Assembly: GCA_947384015.1 (NCBI GenBank)
Contig: CANDFN010000058.1
Location: 1 to 6,371, forward strand
DNA from: an uncultured Clostridia bacterium
Lineage (GTDB): Bacteria; Bacillota; Clostridia; Christensenellales; UBA1242
Direction of reading: 5' to 3'
DNA: 6,371 bases
Below are positions 1 through 4,550 of the stretch, one piece after another. Numbering within the stretch: position 1 is the first letter of the stretch; each line of letters starts with the position of its first letter. The notes under the pieces were generated by a model. That model was not told the origin of the DNA and made no database searches. It saw nothing but the letters and a program-made list of their open reading frames with translations. The position numbers were made by a program, and so were the translations under genes.

Positions 1-147
1 AACACCAAGCTTAACGTGAAGTTCAACAGTTTCGTCAAACTTAGCCTTGCTTGTTGCAATAACTGCGTCCATAGCTTCTCTTGCTTCATAAACTTTGCCC
101 TTAACTAGAGTGCTTTGGGCTTCTAAATATTTCTTACTTTTTACCAT
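1..147 (-). CDS. rplA: 50S ribosomal protein L1 (N-terminal part, cut by window edge)
   Basis: Only the first 49 codons are in the window; the reading frame runs off the left edge. The translation begins MVKSKKYLEAQSTLVKGKVY and continues with EAREAMDAVIATSKAKFDETVELHVKLGV, which matches the N-terminus of bacterial L1, where a helix rich in A, K and E leads into the FDETVELHVKLG strand. L1 binds the 23S rRNA L1 stalk, takes part in release of E-site tRNA, and in many bacteria represses its own operon. The ATG at 147-145 follows a GGAGG ribosome site with 6 bases between. It overlaps the end of rplK by 14 bases, so the two are probably translationally coupled. The rplK-rplA order is the usual one. 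Confidence 0.95.
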   Translation of the reverse strand, partial: MVKSKKYLEAQSTLVKGKVYEAREAMDAVIATSKAKFDETVELHVKLGV

Positions 148-574
148 TGTAGCCCTCCACTGTAACGCCCATGCTGCGTGCTGTTCCAGCAACCATGCTC
201 ATAGCTGCTTCTAAACTTGCTGCAGTAAGGTCTGGCATTTTCATTTCTGCAATCTTTTTAAGTTGTTCAACAGTAATTTTTCCAACTTTGTTACGGGATT
301 TGTCTGTCCCTTTTTCAATACCTGCTTCCTTTTTAATTAGGTCTGCCACAGGTGGTTGTTTTAAGATAAATTCAAAAGATCTATCTTCATAAATTGTAAT
401 TACGCAAGGGATTGTGTAACCAACCGAATTTTGTGTTCTATCATTAAATTCTTTAACAAAACCTGCGATGTTAATGCCGTGTGGTCCAAGGCTAGAACCT
501 ACTGGTGGCCCTGGAGTAGCTTTAGCTGCAGGAAGTTGAATATTAACAATAGATTTAACTTTCTTTTTTGCCAT
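134..574 (-). CDS. rplK: 50S ribosomal protein L11
   Basis: A complete 146-aa protein, slightly longer than the usual 140-142 aa because of a short GYNGKK tail. The N-terminal domain carries the conserved PGPPVGSSLGPHGINI segment (about residues 21-36), whose prolines and glycines form the thiostrepton-binding face. The C-terminal rRNA-binding domain shows KVGKIT and ends with GTARSMGVTVEG. L11 binds 23S rRNA at the GTPase-associated centre and works with the elongation factors and RelA-type factors. The ATG at 574-572 is preceded by AGGAGG at 585-580, five bases upstream. The gene leads the rplK-rplA operon and is preceded by its own leader and promoter. The secE-nusG pair often found directly upstream of rplK is absent here. 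Confidence 0.97.
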   Translation of the reverse strand: MAKKKVKSIVNIQLPAAKATPGPPVGSSLGPHGINIAGFVKEFNDRTQNSVGYTIPCVITIYEDRSFEFILKQPPVADLIKKEAGIEKGTDKSRNKVGKITVEQLKKIAEMKMPDLTAASLEAAMSMVAGTARSMGVTVEGYNGKK

Positions 575-576
575 TT

Positions 577-668
577 CATCCTCCTATATTTTTTAATGGC
601 GTGGTTGAATGAGTAATCTTAAATTTTACTCTCCCACGAACTCTCTCTTTACGGCAGATGAGTTTCCG
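577..668 (-). promoter_or_regulatory. rplK-rplA mRNA leader with probable L1-binding hairpin
   Basis: Read on the minus strand, the leader contains a hairpin at 637-601. An outer stem GTGG/CCAC (637-634 with 604-601) is followed by an asymmetric internal loop of GA on the 5' side and ATTCAA on the 3' side, then an inner stem GAGTAA/TTACTC (631-626 with 616-611) and a 9-base loop. The GTGGGAG strand facing an A-rich loop and CCAC resembles the L1 site of 23S rRNA, which from memory has GGUGGGAG facing GAAAUACCACC. L1 repressing its operon by binding an rRNA-like mRNA site is established in other bacteria; its use here is inferred. A second stem (AACTC/GAGTT) encloses a CTGCCGTAAAG loop just upstream and is unassigned. 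Confidence 0.65.
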
Positions 669-674
669 TTTATT

Positions 675-703
675 ATTATATAAAATAATAATGGTTGTGT
701 CAA
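675..703 (-). promoter_or_regulatory. Promoter of the rplK-rplA operon
   Basis: On the minus strand there is an exact TTGACA (703-698), a 17-base spacer and an exact TATAAT (680-675). The predicted transcript start is near 668, about 95 bases before the rplK ATG. This matches the sigma-A/sigma-70 consensus fully, as expected for a highly expressed ribosomal operon. Confidence 0.88.
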
Positions 704-863
704 GGGTTTTTAAAAAATTGCTTTTAATATTTTATTGTGAAAGTGATAAACTGAAAATTTAAAGAAAAATGCGCCAAATTGGTTGTAATTTAGTAAAACT
801 TTTTGATTTAAGCACGATTTTTAAAAATATTTTCAAAACTTTATAATTCAAATATATAAAAAT
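704..863. other. AT-rich spacer with no recognised gene
   Basis: Together with the leader, the promoter and the next terminator, this stretch makes up the 330-base gap between rplK and the next gene. It is strongly AT-rich with short A and T runs. I see no ORF with a ribosome site, no tRNA, and no repeat family in it. Confidence 0.6.
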
Positions 864-895
864 AAAAAAATCAAGCCAGATAGCCCGATTTTTTT
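864..895 (-). terminator. Intrinsic terminator after the 114-aa gene
   Basis: Read on the minus strand, ATCGGGC and GCTTGAT pair around a six-base loop, with two G-U pairs, and are followed by a run of seven T. It starts just downstream of the stop codon at 905-907. On the plus strand the two G-U positions become A-C mismatches, so it is likely directional. Confidence 0.7.
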
Positions 896-904
896 ATTTT
901 TATA

Positions 905-1249
905 TTAATTGCCTGTTCCAGTTCCTTTATTCTTAGTAATAAAAGCACTATAACCGTCAAAACGGGTAGACATATACAAGTAAAAACGTTGGTTAAGTTT
1001 GTATTCTAAGCCTTTTAAATCTTTTTTACTGGTGCGTAAAACATTAATGCCATAATCGTCCATATAAATTTTTGTTTTAGGAGTGCCAATTTCTGGTTCA
1101 TCTGGGTATCTAAAGCCGACAGACCAGTAAGGAGTTTCCCCTGCAAACATGGAAGCAATGCTACCAATAGTTGTGCCTTTTGGTATGATGTGATTAACTA
1201 TATCTTCATAAGAAAGTTGAGTAATATAATTGTTTAAAATTTCGTCCAT
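905..1249 (-). CDS. Uncharacterised 114-aa protein
   Basis: I do not recognise a family. The start chosen is the ATG at 1249-1247 (MDEILNNYITQLSYEDIVNH). The same frame is open 27 codons further upstream, but that extension would contain a perfect promoter, and the inner ATG has an AAGGA site (1264-1260) ten bases before it. The protein is soluble, with no signal peptide or membrane segment. An N-terminal amphipathic stretch (about 1-25) is followed by a mixed, aromatic-rich region (PYWSVGFRYPDEPEIG, about 41-56), a likely beta segment TKIYMDDYGINVL, and a short GTGTGN tail. It is a single-gene unit with its own promoter and terminator and is divergent from the decayed gene at 1401. Function unknown. 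Confidence 0.72.
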   Translation of the reverse strand: MDEILNNYITQLSYEDIVNHIIPKGTTIGSIASMFAGETPYWSVGFRYPDEPEIGTPKTKIYMDDYGINVLRTSKKDLKGLEYKLNQRFYLYMSTRFDGYSAFITKNKGTGTGN

Positions 1250-1276
1250 AATAAAATTATCCTTTTTGTTATTCTT

Positions 1277-1305
1277 ATTATAAGCCTGAATGGAGGTTTT
1301 GTCAA
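1277..1305 (-). promoter_or_regulatory. Promoter of the 114-aa gene
   Basis: On the minus strand there is an exact TTGACA (1305-1300), a 17-base spacer and an exact TATAAT (1282-1277), 27 bases before the ATG at 1249. Its position is the main reason for rejecting the longer reading frame that starts at 1330. Confidence 0.88.
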
Positions 1306-1400
1306 TATCAAAATATTTATTAATTTTCATAAAAACTATTTTTTTTGCGATTATTTGCCCAAAATTTTTATTTATGCTTAAATTTAATTAGGAGGAAGAT

Positions 1401-1702
1401 ATGAAACATATTAGATTGTTTGTAGAGTTTAAAGATCCAGAAAAGAAATTAAAAGAATAATTACGTAGGAAAGAAACAAAAAATATTAATTTAAAGTGTA
1501 TGTATGATGCTTATTGGAAATTAAATACGAACTAAGATGAAAGAACACTAAAAAAGATATTGTTAAACTTTTAGAAAGGTTAGGTGATAATAGGGTTAAC
1601 TGCACAGAAACCTGTGATGGTGCGAAATACGAATTTGGCATATACTGCAAACTAGACGAGAGAGAATTTAAAATACATATTATAGATATTTTACGCAAAT
1701 AG
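1401..1702 (+). pseudogene. Decayed gene with internal stops and a frameshift
   Basis: An ATG at 1401 follows an excellent AGGAGG site but opens only 19 codons (MKHIRLFVEFKDPEKKLKE) before a TAA at 1458-1460. The same frame continues with protein-like sequence (24 codons, containing KCMYDAYWKLNTN) to another TAA at 1533-1535. From about 1541 a different frame carries 53 good codons (starting KNTKKDIVKLLERLGDNRVN, then a Cys-containing CTETCDGAKYEFGIYCKL segment, ending HIIDILRK) to a TAG at 1700-1702, with no start codon of its own. The simplest reading is one ancestral gene of about 100 aa with two stops and one frameshift. I recognise no family for either part. The alternative is a real 19-aa peptide plus unrelated sequence, which I find less likely. 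Confidence 0.6.
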
Positions 1703-1848
1703 GTTTATAGACCCGATTAAGTATAATAACTATTTAATAGTTTACAAATGCTTGAAATATTTCATATGTAATAGCAGCTGTTTTTATTTGTCGCTATAAA
1801 ATAAAAAATATATCGTTAAAATATCTGTTTATGGTTACAAAAGTTGGC
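1703..1848. other. AT-rich spacer, nothing recognised
   Basis: This lies between the decayed gene and the promoter region of the first paralogue. It is AT-rich with no convincing ORF, terminator or RNA gene. A short AGCAGCTG palindrome followed by TTTTT is too small to call a terminator. Confidence 0.5.
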
Positions 1849-1871
1849 AAAATGTCACATTTTATTTGACA
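1849..1871. repeat. Nested inverted repeats at the -35 box of the first paralogue
   Basis: AAAATG-TCA-CATTTT (1849-1863) is a perfect short palindrome. Overlapping it, TGTCA (1853-1857) and TGACA (1867-1871) form an inverted repeat nine bases apart, and the right arm lies in the -35 box. The position suits a repressor or activator site, but in AT-rich DNA short palindromes also arise by chance. Confidence 0.35.
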
Positions 1872-1895
1872 TGAAAATATTAGTGGTGTTATAAT
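1866..1895 (+). promoter_or_regulatory. Promoter of the first two-helix paralogue
   Basis: Exact TTGACA (1866-1871), an 18-base spacer and exact TATAAT (1890-1895). The predicted start is near 1902, giving a very short leader before the AGGAGG at 1911-1916 and the ATG at 1921. The -10 to ATG distance (31 bases) is identical in the second paralogue, which makes this a useful reference for its altered spacer. Confidence 0.88.
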
Positions 1896-1920
1896 AAAAA
1901 TAGCAAATGAAGGAGGTTTT

Positions 1921-2454
1921 ATGAAAAAATTTTTTAAAAAGTTACCAGTGTTAATTACATTTGCTGTGGTAACTGTGTTAATGGTTGCTTTAACCATTGG
2001 TATGAGTGTGCGCCCAATAAGTCACGGCATGACTTATAGCCACACAGAAACGGTTGAACTTATAGATAAAAAAGTTACAACGTCTATCAAGTTTAAAAAC
2101 AAAAGGGTTGCTGTTCAATCAATTCAGTATGAAGGAGAAAAGGCTGTAGAAACAGAATTTTACTATATTAACAATGGAAATAAATTTATGATACTCCCTC
2201 AAGTTGGTTCTGCAGAGGATTATGACAAAGTTGTTGATGCTTTAAAAGAAGATAAAGATGCCTGGAACGAATTATGGAAAGGAAATTCTGTGTTTACAGT
2301 AAACGCATTTAAACTTACTATAGGTATAGGCAATGCTACTTCTACAGCAACTGCAGGTGGAGCTATTGCTTTAGTTACAATCCTTGCTATTGTAGACCTT
2401 GCGTTAGTTGGATGCACAGCATTAGCTGTAGCTTACAGAGTTAAGAAAAAATAA
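1921..2454 (+). CDS. Small membrane protein with two helices, paralogue A
   Basis: A 177-aa protein of no family I recognise. A basic start (MKKFFKKLP) precedes a hydrophobic helix at about residues 9-30, then a polar middle domain (about 31-135), then a second hydrophobic segment (about 143-172, beginning TATAGGAIALVTIL) and a basic RVKKK end. The charge pattern suggests both ends inside and the middle outside the cell; the first helix could instead be a signal sequence. The middle has predicted beta strands, an acidic helix (about 98-118) and the motif WNELWK...TVNAF just before the second helix. Both are shared with the 184-aa paralogue downstream. The ATG is fixed by AGGAGG with a four-base gap. 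It is a single-gene unit ended by a strong terminator. Confidence 0.85.
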   Translation: MKKFFKKLPVLITFAVVTVLMVALTIGMSVRPISHGMTYSHTETVELIDKKVTTSIKFKNKRVAVQSIQYEGEKAVETEFYYINNGNKFMILPQVGSAEDYDKVVDALKEDKDAWNELWKGNSVFTVNAFKLTIGIGNATSTATAGGAIALVTILAIVDLALVGCTALAVAYRVKKK

Positions 2455-2480
2455 TAGCTAAAACCAAATTCAAATTAAAT

Positions 2481-2510
2481 AAAAAACAGCCAAATCATGG
2501 CTGTTTTTTT
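2481..2510 (+). terminator. Intrinsic terminator after paralogue A
   Basis: A perfect stem, AAAAAACAGCC and GGCTGTTTTTT, around the loop AAATCAT, ending in a T run. It separates the two paralogues, so paralogue B depends mainly on its own promoter. Confidence 0.92.
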
Positions 2511-2520
2511 GTATAGTTGT

Positions 2521-2561
2521 AGCAAATTGTAAAAAAATGGCATATGTAAGGTTAATTTGCT
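2521..2561. repeat. Inverted repeat upstream of paralogue B
   Basis: AGCAAATT (2521-2528) and AATTTGCT (2554-2561) are perfect 8-base inverted arms 25 bases apart, and the right arm touches the first T of the -35 box. AGCAAAT occurs again at 2601-2607 just before the ribosome site. It may be an operator or may be fortuitous. Confidence 0.35.
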
Positions 2562-2594
2562 TGACAAAGTGCGGGGGGGGGGGGGCGCTATAAT
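2561..2594 (+). promoter_or_regulatory. Promoter of paralogue B with G-tract-stretched spacer
   Basis: Exact TTGACA (2561-2566) and exact TATAAT (2589-2594), but 22 bases apart because the spacer contains 13 consecutive G. The -10 aligns with that of paralogue A, at the same 31-base distance to the ATG; only the spacer differs (22 against 18). A spacer of 16-18 is needed for good sigma-A promoter activity, so this allele should be weak. A second TATAAT at 2595-2600 is even farther away (28). Confidence 0.75.
2573..2585 (+). repeat. Homopolymer of 13 G
   Basis: An uninterrupted run of 13 G inside otherwise AT-rich DNA, flanked by GC and CGC. It sits wholly between the -35 and -10 boxes. Runs of this length change length readily by slipped-strand mispairing; 8 or 9 G would restore a 17- or 18-base spacer. 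Sequencing error in the exact count is possible. Confidence 0.9.
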
Positions 2595-2619
2595 TATAAT
2601 AGCAAATGAAGGAGGTTTT

Positions 2620-3174
2620 ATGAAAAAATTTTTTAGTAAGTTACCAGTATTGATTACATTTGCTGTGGTAACTATTTTATTGGCAGGGTTGACAATCGGC
2701 TTATCTGTGCGTCCTGTAAGTTATGGTATGACTTACAATGGAACAACGGCAATGGTAGAAGGCTCTACTACAATGAAAGTAGATAGTTCAATAAAATTTA
2801 AAAATGGCAATGAATTAATTATGAAAGCAAAAATGGCTGGTATAGAAACAGAACAAGAAATGTGGTATGTTCGTAACGGTTACAAAATTTATGCTGTTCA
2901 AAAAGACGTTGTAACAGAGGAAGAATTTAAACAAAGTGTTGAAGAGATTAAAGCAGACAAGGAACAATGGGACGAATTGTGGAAAAGTGAAGACCTTATT
3001 ACTGTAAATGCTTTTGGTGTTAAAGGCGGAAGTGAAGAATCTGGTATGACATTAAAACTTACAGCAGGTGGTGCAGTGGCGTTAACTACAATTTTAAGTA
3101 TTATAACCCTTGTTGGTGTAGCAGGCACAACTTTATCTGTTGTTTACTTTGTTGCAGATAGAAAGAATAAATAA
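2620..3174 (+). CDS. Small membrane protein with two helices, paralogue B
   Basis: A 184-aa protein with the same design as the 177-aa protein upstream. A nearly identical first 36 residues (MKKFFSKLPVLITFAVVTIL, then LSVRPVSYGMTY) contain the first membrane helix. A divergent middle domain (about 37-143) follows, then a second helix (about 147-178, with TAGGAVALTTIL) and a charged ADRKNK end. WDELWK...TVNAF is kept before the second helix, while the region around residues 41-110 differs and is several residues longer. The ATG at 2620 has AGGAGG four bases before it. The frame is open to a TTG at 2557, but that would translate the promoter and G tract, so I reject it. Probably a surface-exposed membrane protein; function unknown. 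Its expression may vary with the G tract in its promoter. Confidence 0.85.
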   Translation: MKKFFSKLPVLITFAVVTILLAGLTIGLSVRPVSYGMTYNGTTAMVEGSTTMKVDSSIKFKNGNELIMKAKMAGIETEQEMWYVRNGYKIYAVQKDVVTEEEFKQSVEEIKADKEQWDELWKSEDLITVNAFGVKGGSEESGMTLKLTAGGAVALTTILSIITLVGVAGTTLSVVYFVADRKNK

Positions 3175-3208
3175 ATTTATAATCAAAATCAAAAATGGTT
3201 TAATACAT

Positions 3209-3237
3209 AAAAGCAGCCAATGGTTTAGGCTGCTTTT
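3209..3237. terminator. Bidirectional terminator between paralogue B and the tRNA gene
   Basis: Stem AAAAGCAGCC (3209-3218) and GGCTGCTTTT (3228-3237) around a nine-base loop, followed by more T. On the plus strand it ends paralogue B; on the minus strand it also ends in a T run and lies 27 bases past the tRNA 3' end, so it can serve both convergent units. Confidence 0.88.
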
Positions 3238-3263
3238 TATTGTTTTATTCAATATAACCAATT

Positions 3264-3340
3264 TGGCGTTCTCGGCGCGATTTGAACGCGCGACCTTCCC
3301 CTTAGGAGGGGGACGCTCTATCCAGCTGAGCTACGAAAAC
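3264..3340 (-). tRNA. tRNA-Arg, anticodon CCT (reads AGG)
   Basis: A 77-base cloverleaf on the minus strand. The acceptor stem GTTTTCG (3340-3334) pairs with CGAGAAC (3274-3268) with one G-U pair, followed by discriminator G and an encoded CCA (3266-3264). The D arm contains AGCTCAGCTGGATAGAGC. The anticodon stem CCCC/GGGG holds the loop CTCCTAA, putting anticodon CCT at 3306-3304. The T arm GCGCG-TTCAAAT-CGCGC is complete. It is a lone gene with its own promoter and is convergent to paralogue B. Confidence 0.96.
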
Positions 3341-3365
3341 ATGTGGGATGGGATAAACTTTGATG

Positions 3366-3394
3366 ATTATAACATAAATGTAAAAAAAATACAA
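3366..3394 (-). promoter_or_regulatory. Promoter of the tRNA-Arg gene
   Basis: On the minus strand TTGTAT (3394-3389), a 17-base T-rich spacer and exact TATAAT (3371-3366). The -35 box matches the consensus in only half its bases. The -10 lies 25 bases before the mature tRNA 5' end, leaving a short precursor leader. Confidence 0.68.
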
Positions 3395-3505
3395 CCCTTT
3401 TTGTGTTTGCAGTTTGGGTTTATTGTTGAGCTTTTTATGGCAGGAAAGTTTACTAACATTATTTTTTTGTTGTAAATTGTTTGCAAATTGATAAGATATC
3501 GCTTT

Positions 3506-3535
3506 TTGACATTTAACATAGTTGATAAATATAAA
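3506..3535 (+). promoter_or_regulatory. Possible upstream promoter for the 274-aa gene region
   Basis: Exact TTGACA (3506-3511), an 18-base spacer and TATAAA (3530-3535). The transcript would start near 3542 and run through the short ORF at 3551 into the 274-aa gene, in addition to the closer promoter at 3621. Between 3395 and 3505 I see no feature. Confidence 0.5.
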
Positions 3536-3550
3536 CTTGTTGAGGATTAT

Positions 3551-3682
3551 ATGGTAATATTAAAAAATTATATAAAATTTTTAATTAGCAAAAATGCTAT
3601 AAAAAATAAAAATTGGCATATTGACAAAATAGAAAATTGTGATATACTGCAAACAATTGAGGAGTGGAAAAGAAATGTATGA
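3551..3682 (+). CDS. Possible 43-aa ORF upstream of the 274-aa gene
   Basis: ATG at 3551 with GAGGA five to nine bases upstream; the product is MVILKNYIKFLISKNAIKNK followed by NWHIDKIENCDILQTIEEWKRNV. It is basic and not clearly membrane-spanning. It ends 8 bases inside the next gene, which would allow coupled translation. Against it, the predicted start of the upstream promoter lies at the very edge of its ribosome site, the closer promoter lies within it, and I know no homologue. It could equally be a chance frame. Confidence 0.3.
   Translation: MVILKNYIKFLISKNAIKNKNWHIDKIENCDILQTIEEWKRNV
3621..3648 (+). promoter_or_regulatory. Promoter of the 274-aa gene
   Basis: Exact TTGACA (3621-3626), a 16-base spacer and TATACT (3643-3648). 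The predicted start near 3655 leaves a 20-base leader containing GAGGAG (3659-3664) before the ATG at 3675. Confidence 0.75.
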
Positions 3683-4499
3683 ATTTGAACAAAATGATAT
3701 AATTTCCACAATTTTAGAAACTGCACAAGAGCTAAAAAATCAGCAGGCAAAAGAAAATGCTGTCTTTAAAAAAGTGATAGATGCATATATAAAAATTCAA
3801 CATGGCGAACTTTTACAAGATAAACATTTTGAAGATTATTCAGATATGCAGAAGGCTGCAAAAGATATGTTTAAAGCTGAATGTGATAGGTTCAGCGAAG
3901 CAATAAAAAATACTCGCAAAAGACTATTTGCTTTAATAACTAAGGCTGGCAAACAATTGATAATATCTAACGATAAACTTTCTAAATTGATGTCAGTAGC
4001 AAGTGGTAAAAAGTGGATTATTGTAGAGGGTGGTGAAATTTGGGCAGACTTGTCTAAAAAATGTAGCCTTGCGGGTTTATATGCGGTTTGCGAAACAAGC
4101 AAACATTACAAAGAGTTTTATAAAGCATATAGAACCCAACTGAAAAAGGTTCATCAAAAATATAGAACGCAGTTTGATACGGATGAAATCTGTAAAAAAC
4201 CAATTAAACTAGAAGATGATAAAGATTTTATAACATTGGCAGAAGTAAACAATGATTTTCCTGAACTACTAGAAGTAAATAGAAATGATTATATTAATGC
4301 AAACTGGTTCATTCCTTATCTGGTTGAAAAATGCGGGTTAACAATTAATGATATTTTTTATGGTGGGTTTGGCTACTGTGTGGGTTTAGAAGGGGATTTT
4401 GGTAAAACTTTATATACAATAATAGAAAGATATGTGGAAAATTTACGCAGAACATCCTTTCTGTTTATGGGAACAATTTCTGTAGATGAAGCAATTTAA
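3675..4499 (+). CDS. Uncharacterised 274-aa soluble protein
   Basis: I do not recognise a family. The start is the ATG at 3675 (MYEFEQNDIISTILETAQEL), ten bases after GAGGAG; a GTG at 3639 in the same frame lies inside the -10 region and is rejected. There is no signal peptide or membrane helix. The N-terminal half (about 1-105) is rich in K, E and A and looks largely helical or coiled-coil (KDMFKAECDRFSEAIKNTRK). About residues 113-143 contain a compact hydrophobic stretch (KKWIIVEGGEIWADL, then SLAGLYAVCETS). A basic helix follows (145-165), then an acidic region (178-205), and a C-terminal part with NANWFIPYLVEKCGLTINDI and the glycine-rich FYGGFGYCVGLEG (229-239). It is a single-gene unit, closed by a terminator directly after its stop codon. 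Function unknown; cytoplasmic location inferred. Confidence 0.78.
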   Translation: MYEFEQNDIISTILETAQELKNQQAKENAVFKKVIDAYIKIQHGELLQDKHFEDYSDMQKAAKDMFKAECDRFSEAIKNTRKRLFALITKAGKQLIISNDKLSKLMSVASGKKWIIVEGGEIWADLSKKCSLAGLYAVCETSKHYKEFYKAYRTQLKKVHQKYRTQFDTDEICKKPIKLEDDKDFITLAEVNNDFPELLEVNRNDYINANWFIPYLVEKCGLTINDIFYGGFGYCVGLEGDFGKTLYTIIERYVENLRRTSFLFMGTISVDEAI

Positions 4500-4500
4500 A

Positions 4501-4530
4501 AAAACTCTAACTTGAAAGTTAGAGTTTTTT
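4501..4530. terminator. Bidirectional terminator between convergent genes
   Basis: A perfect stem AAAACTCTAAC and GTTAGAGTTTT around TTGAAA, with A and T runs on either side, beginning right after the TAA at 4497-4499. It can stop the 274-aa gene on the plus strand and the large minus-strand gene that ends at 4551. Confidence 0.92.
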
Positions 4531-4550
4531 TTATAAAGTGCTAGTTTAAA

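Larger units (their letters stand above)
1890..3174 (+). repeat. Tandem gene duplication
   Basis: The two copies align at an offset of 699 bases through the promoter -10 box, leader and 5' coding region. Positions 1899-1936 and 2598-2635 are identical over 38 bases, and similarity stays high through the first membrane helix. The central coding part has diverged strongly, and similarity returns at the second helix. Confidence 0.85.

Noticed and set aside
1250..1330. 27-codon N-terminal extension of the 114-aa gene
   Set aside because: It covers an exact consensus promoter, and the inner ATG at 1249 has its own ribosome site.
1741..1800. Terminator at the AGCAGCTG palindrome after the decayed gene
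   Set aside because: The stem is only about four base pairs with no proper loop, so it is too weak to support.
2521..2600. Invertible promoter (recombinase-flipped segment) upstream of paralogue B
   Set aside because: The inverted arms are only 8 bases long and enclose neither the -35/-10 pair nor the G tract, and no recombinase gene is nearby.
2557..2619. Upstream TTG start extending paralogue B by 21 residues, including a Gly run from the G tract
   Set aside because: It would translate the promoter itself. The ATG at 2620 has a perfect ribosome site and matches the start of the sister protein exactly.
3241..3345. tRNA 3' end as an integration site for a mobile element
   Set aside because: I found no duplicate of the tRNA 3' end, no integrase and no phage gene in the window.
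3140..3475. Open plus-strand frame of 111 codons across the tRNA gene
   Set aside because: It runs antisense through a clear tRNA and a terminator and starts inside paralogue B; a chance frame.
3639..3674. GTG start extending the 274-aa protein by 12 residues
   Set aside because: It lies in the -10 region of the closer promoter, and the ATG at 3675 is better placed after GAGGAG.
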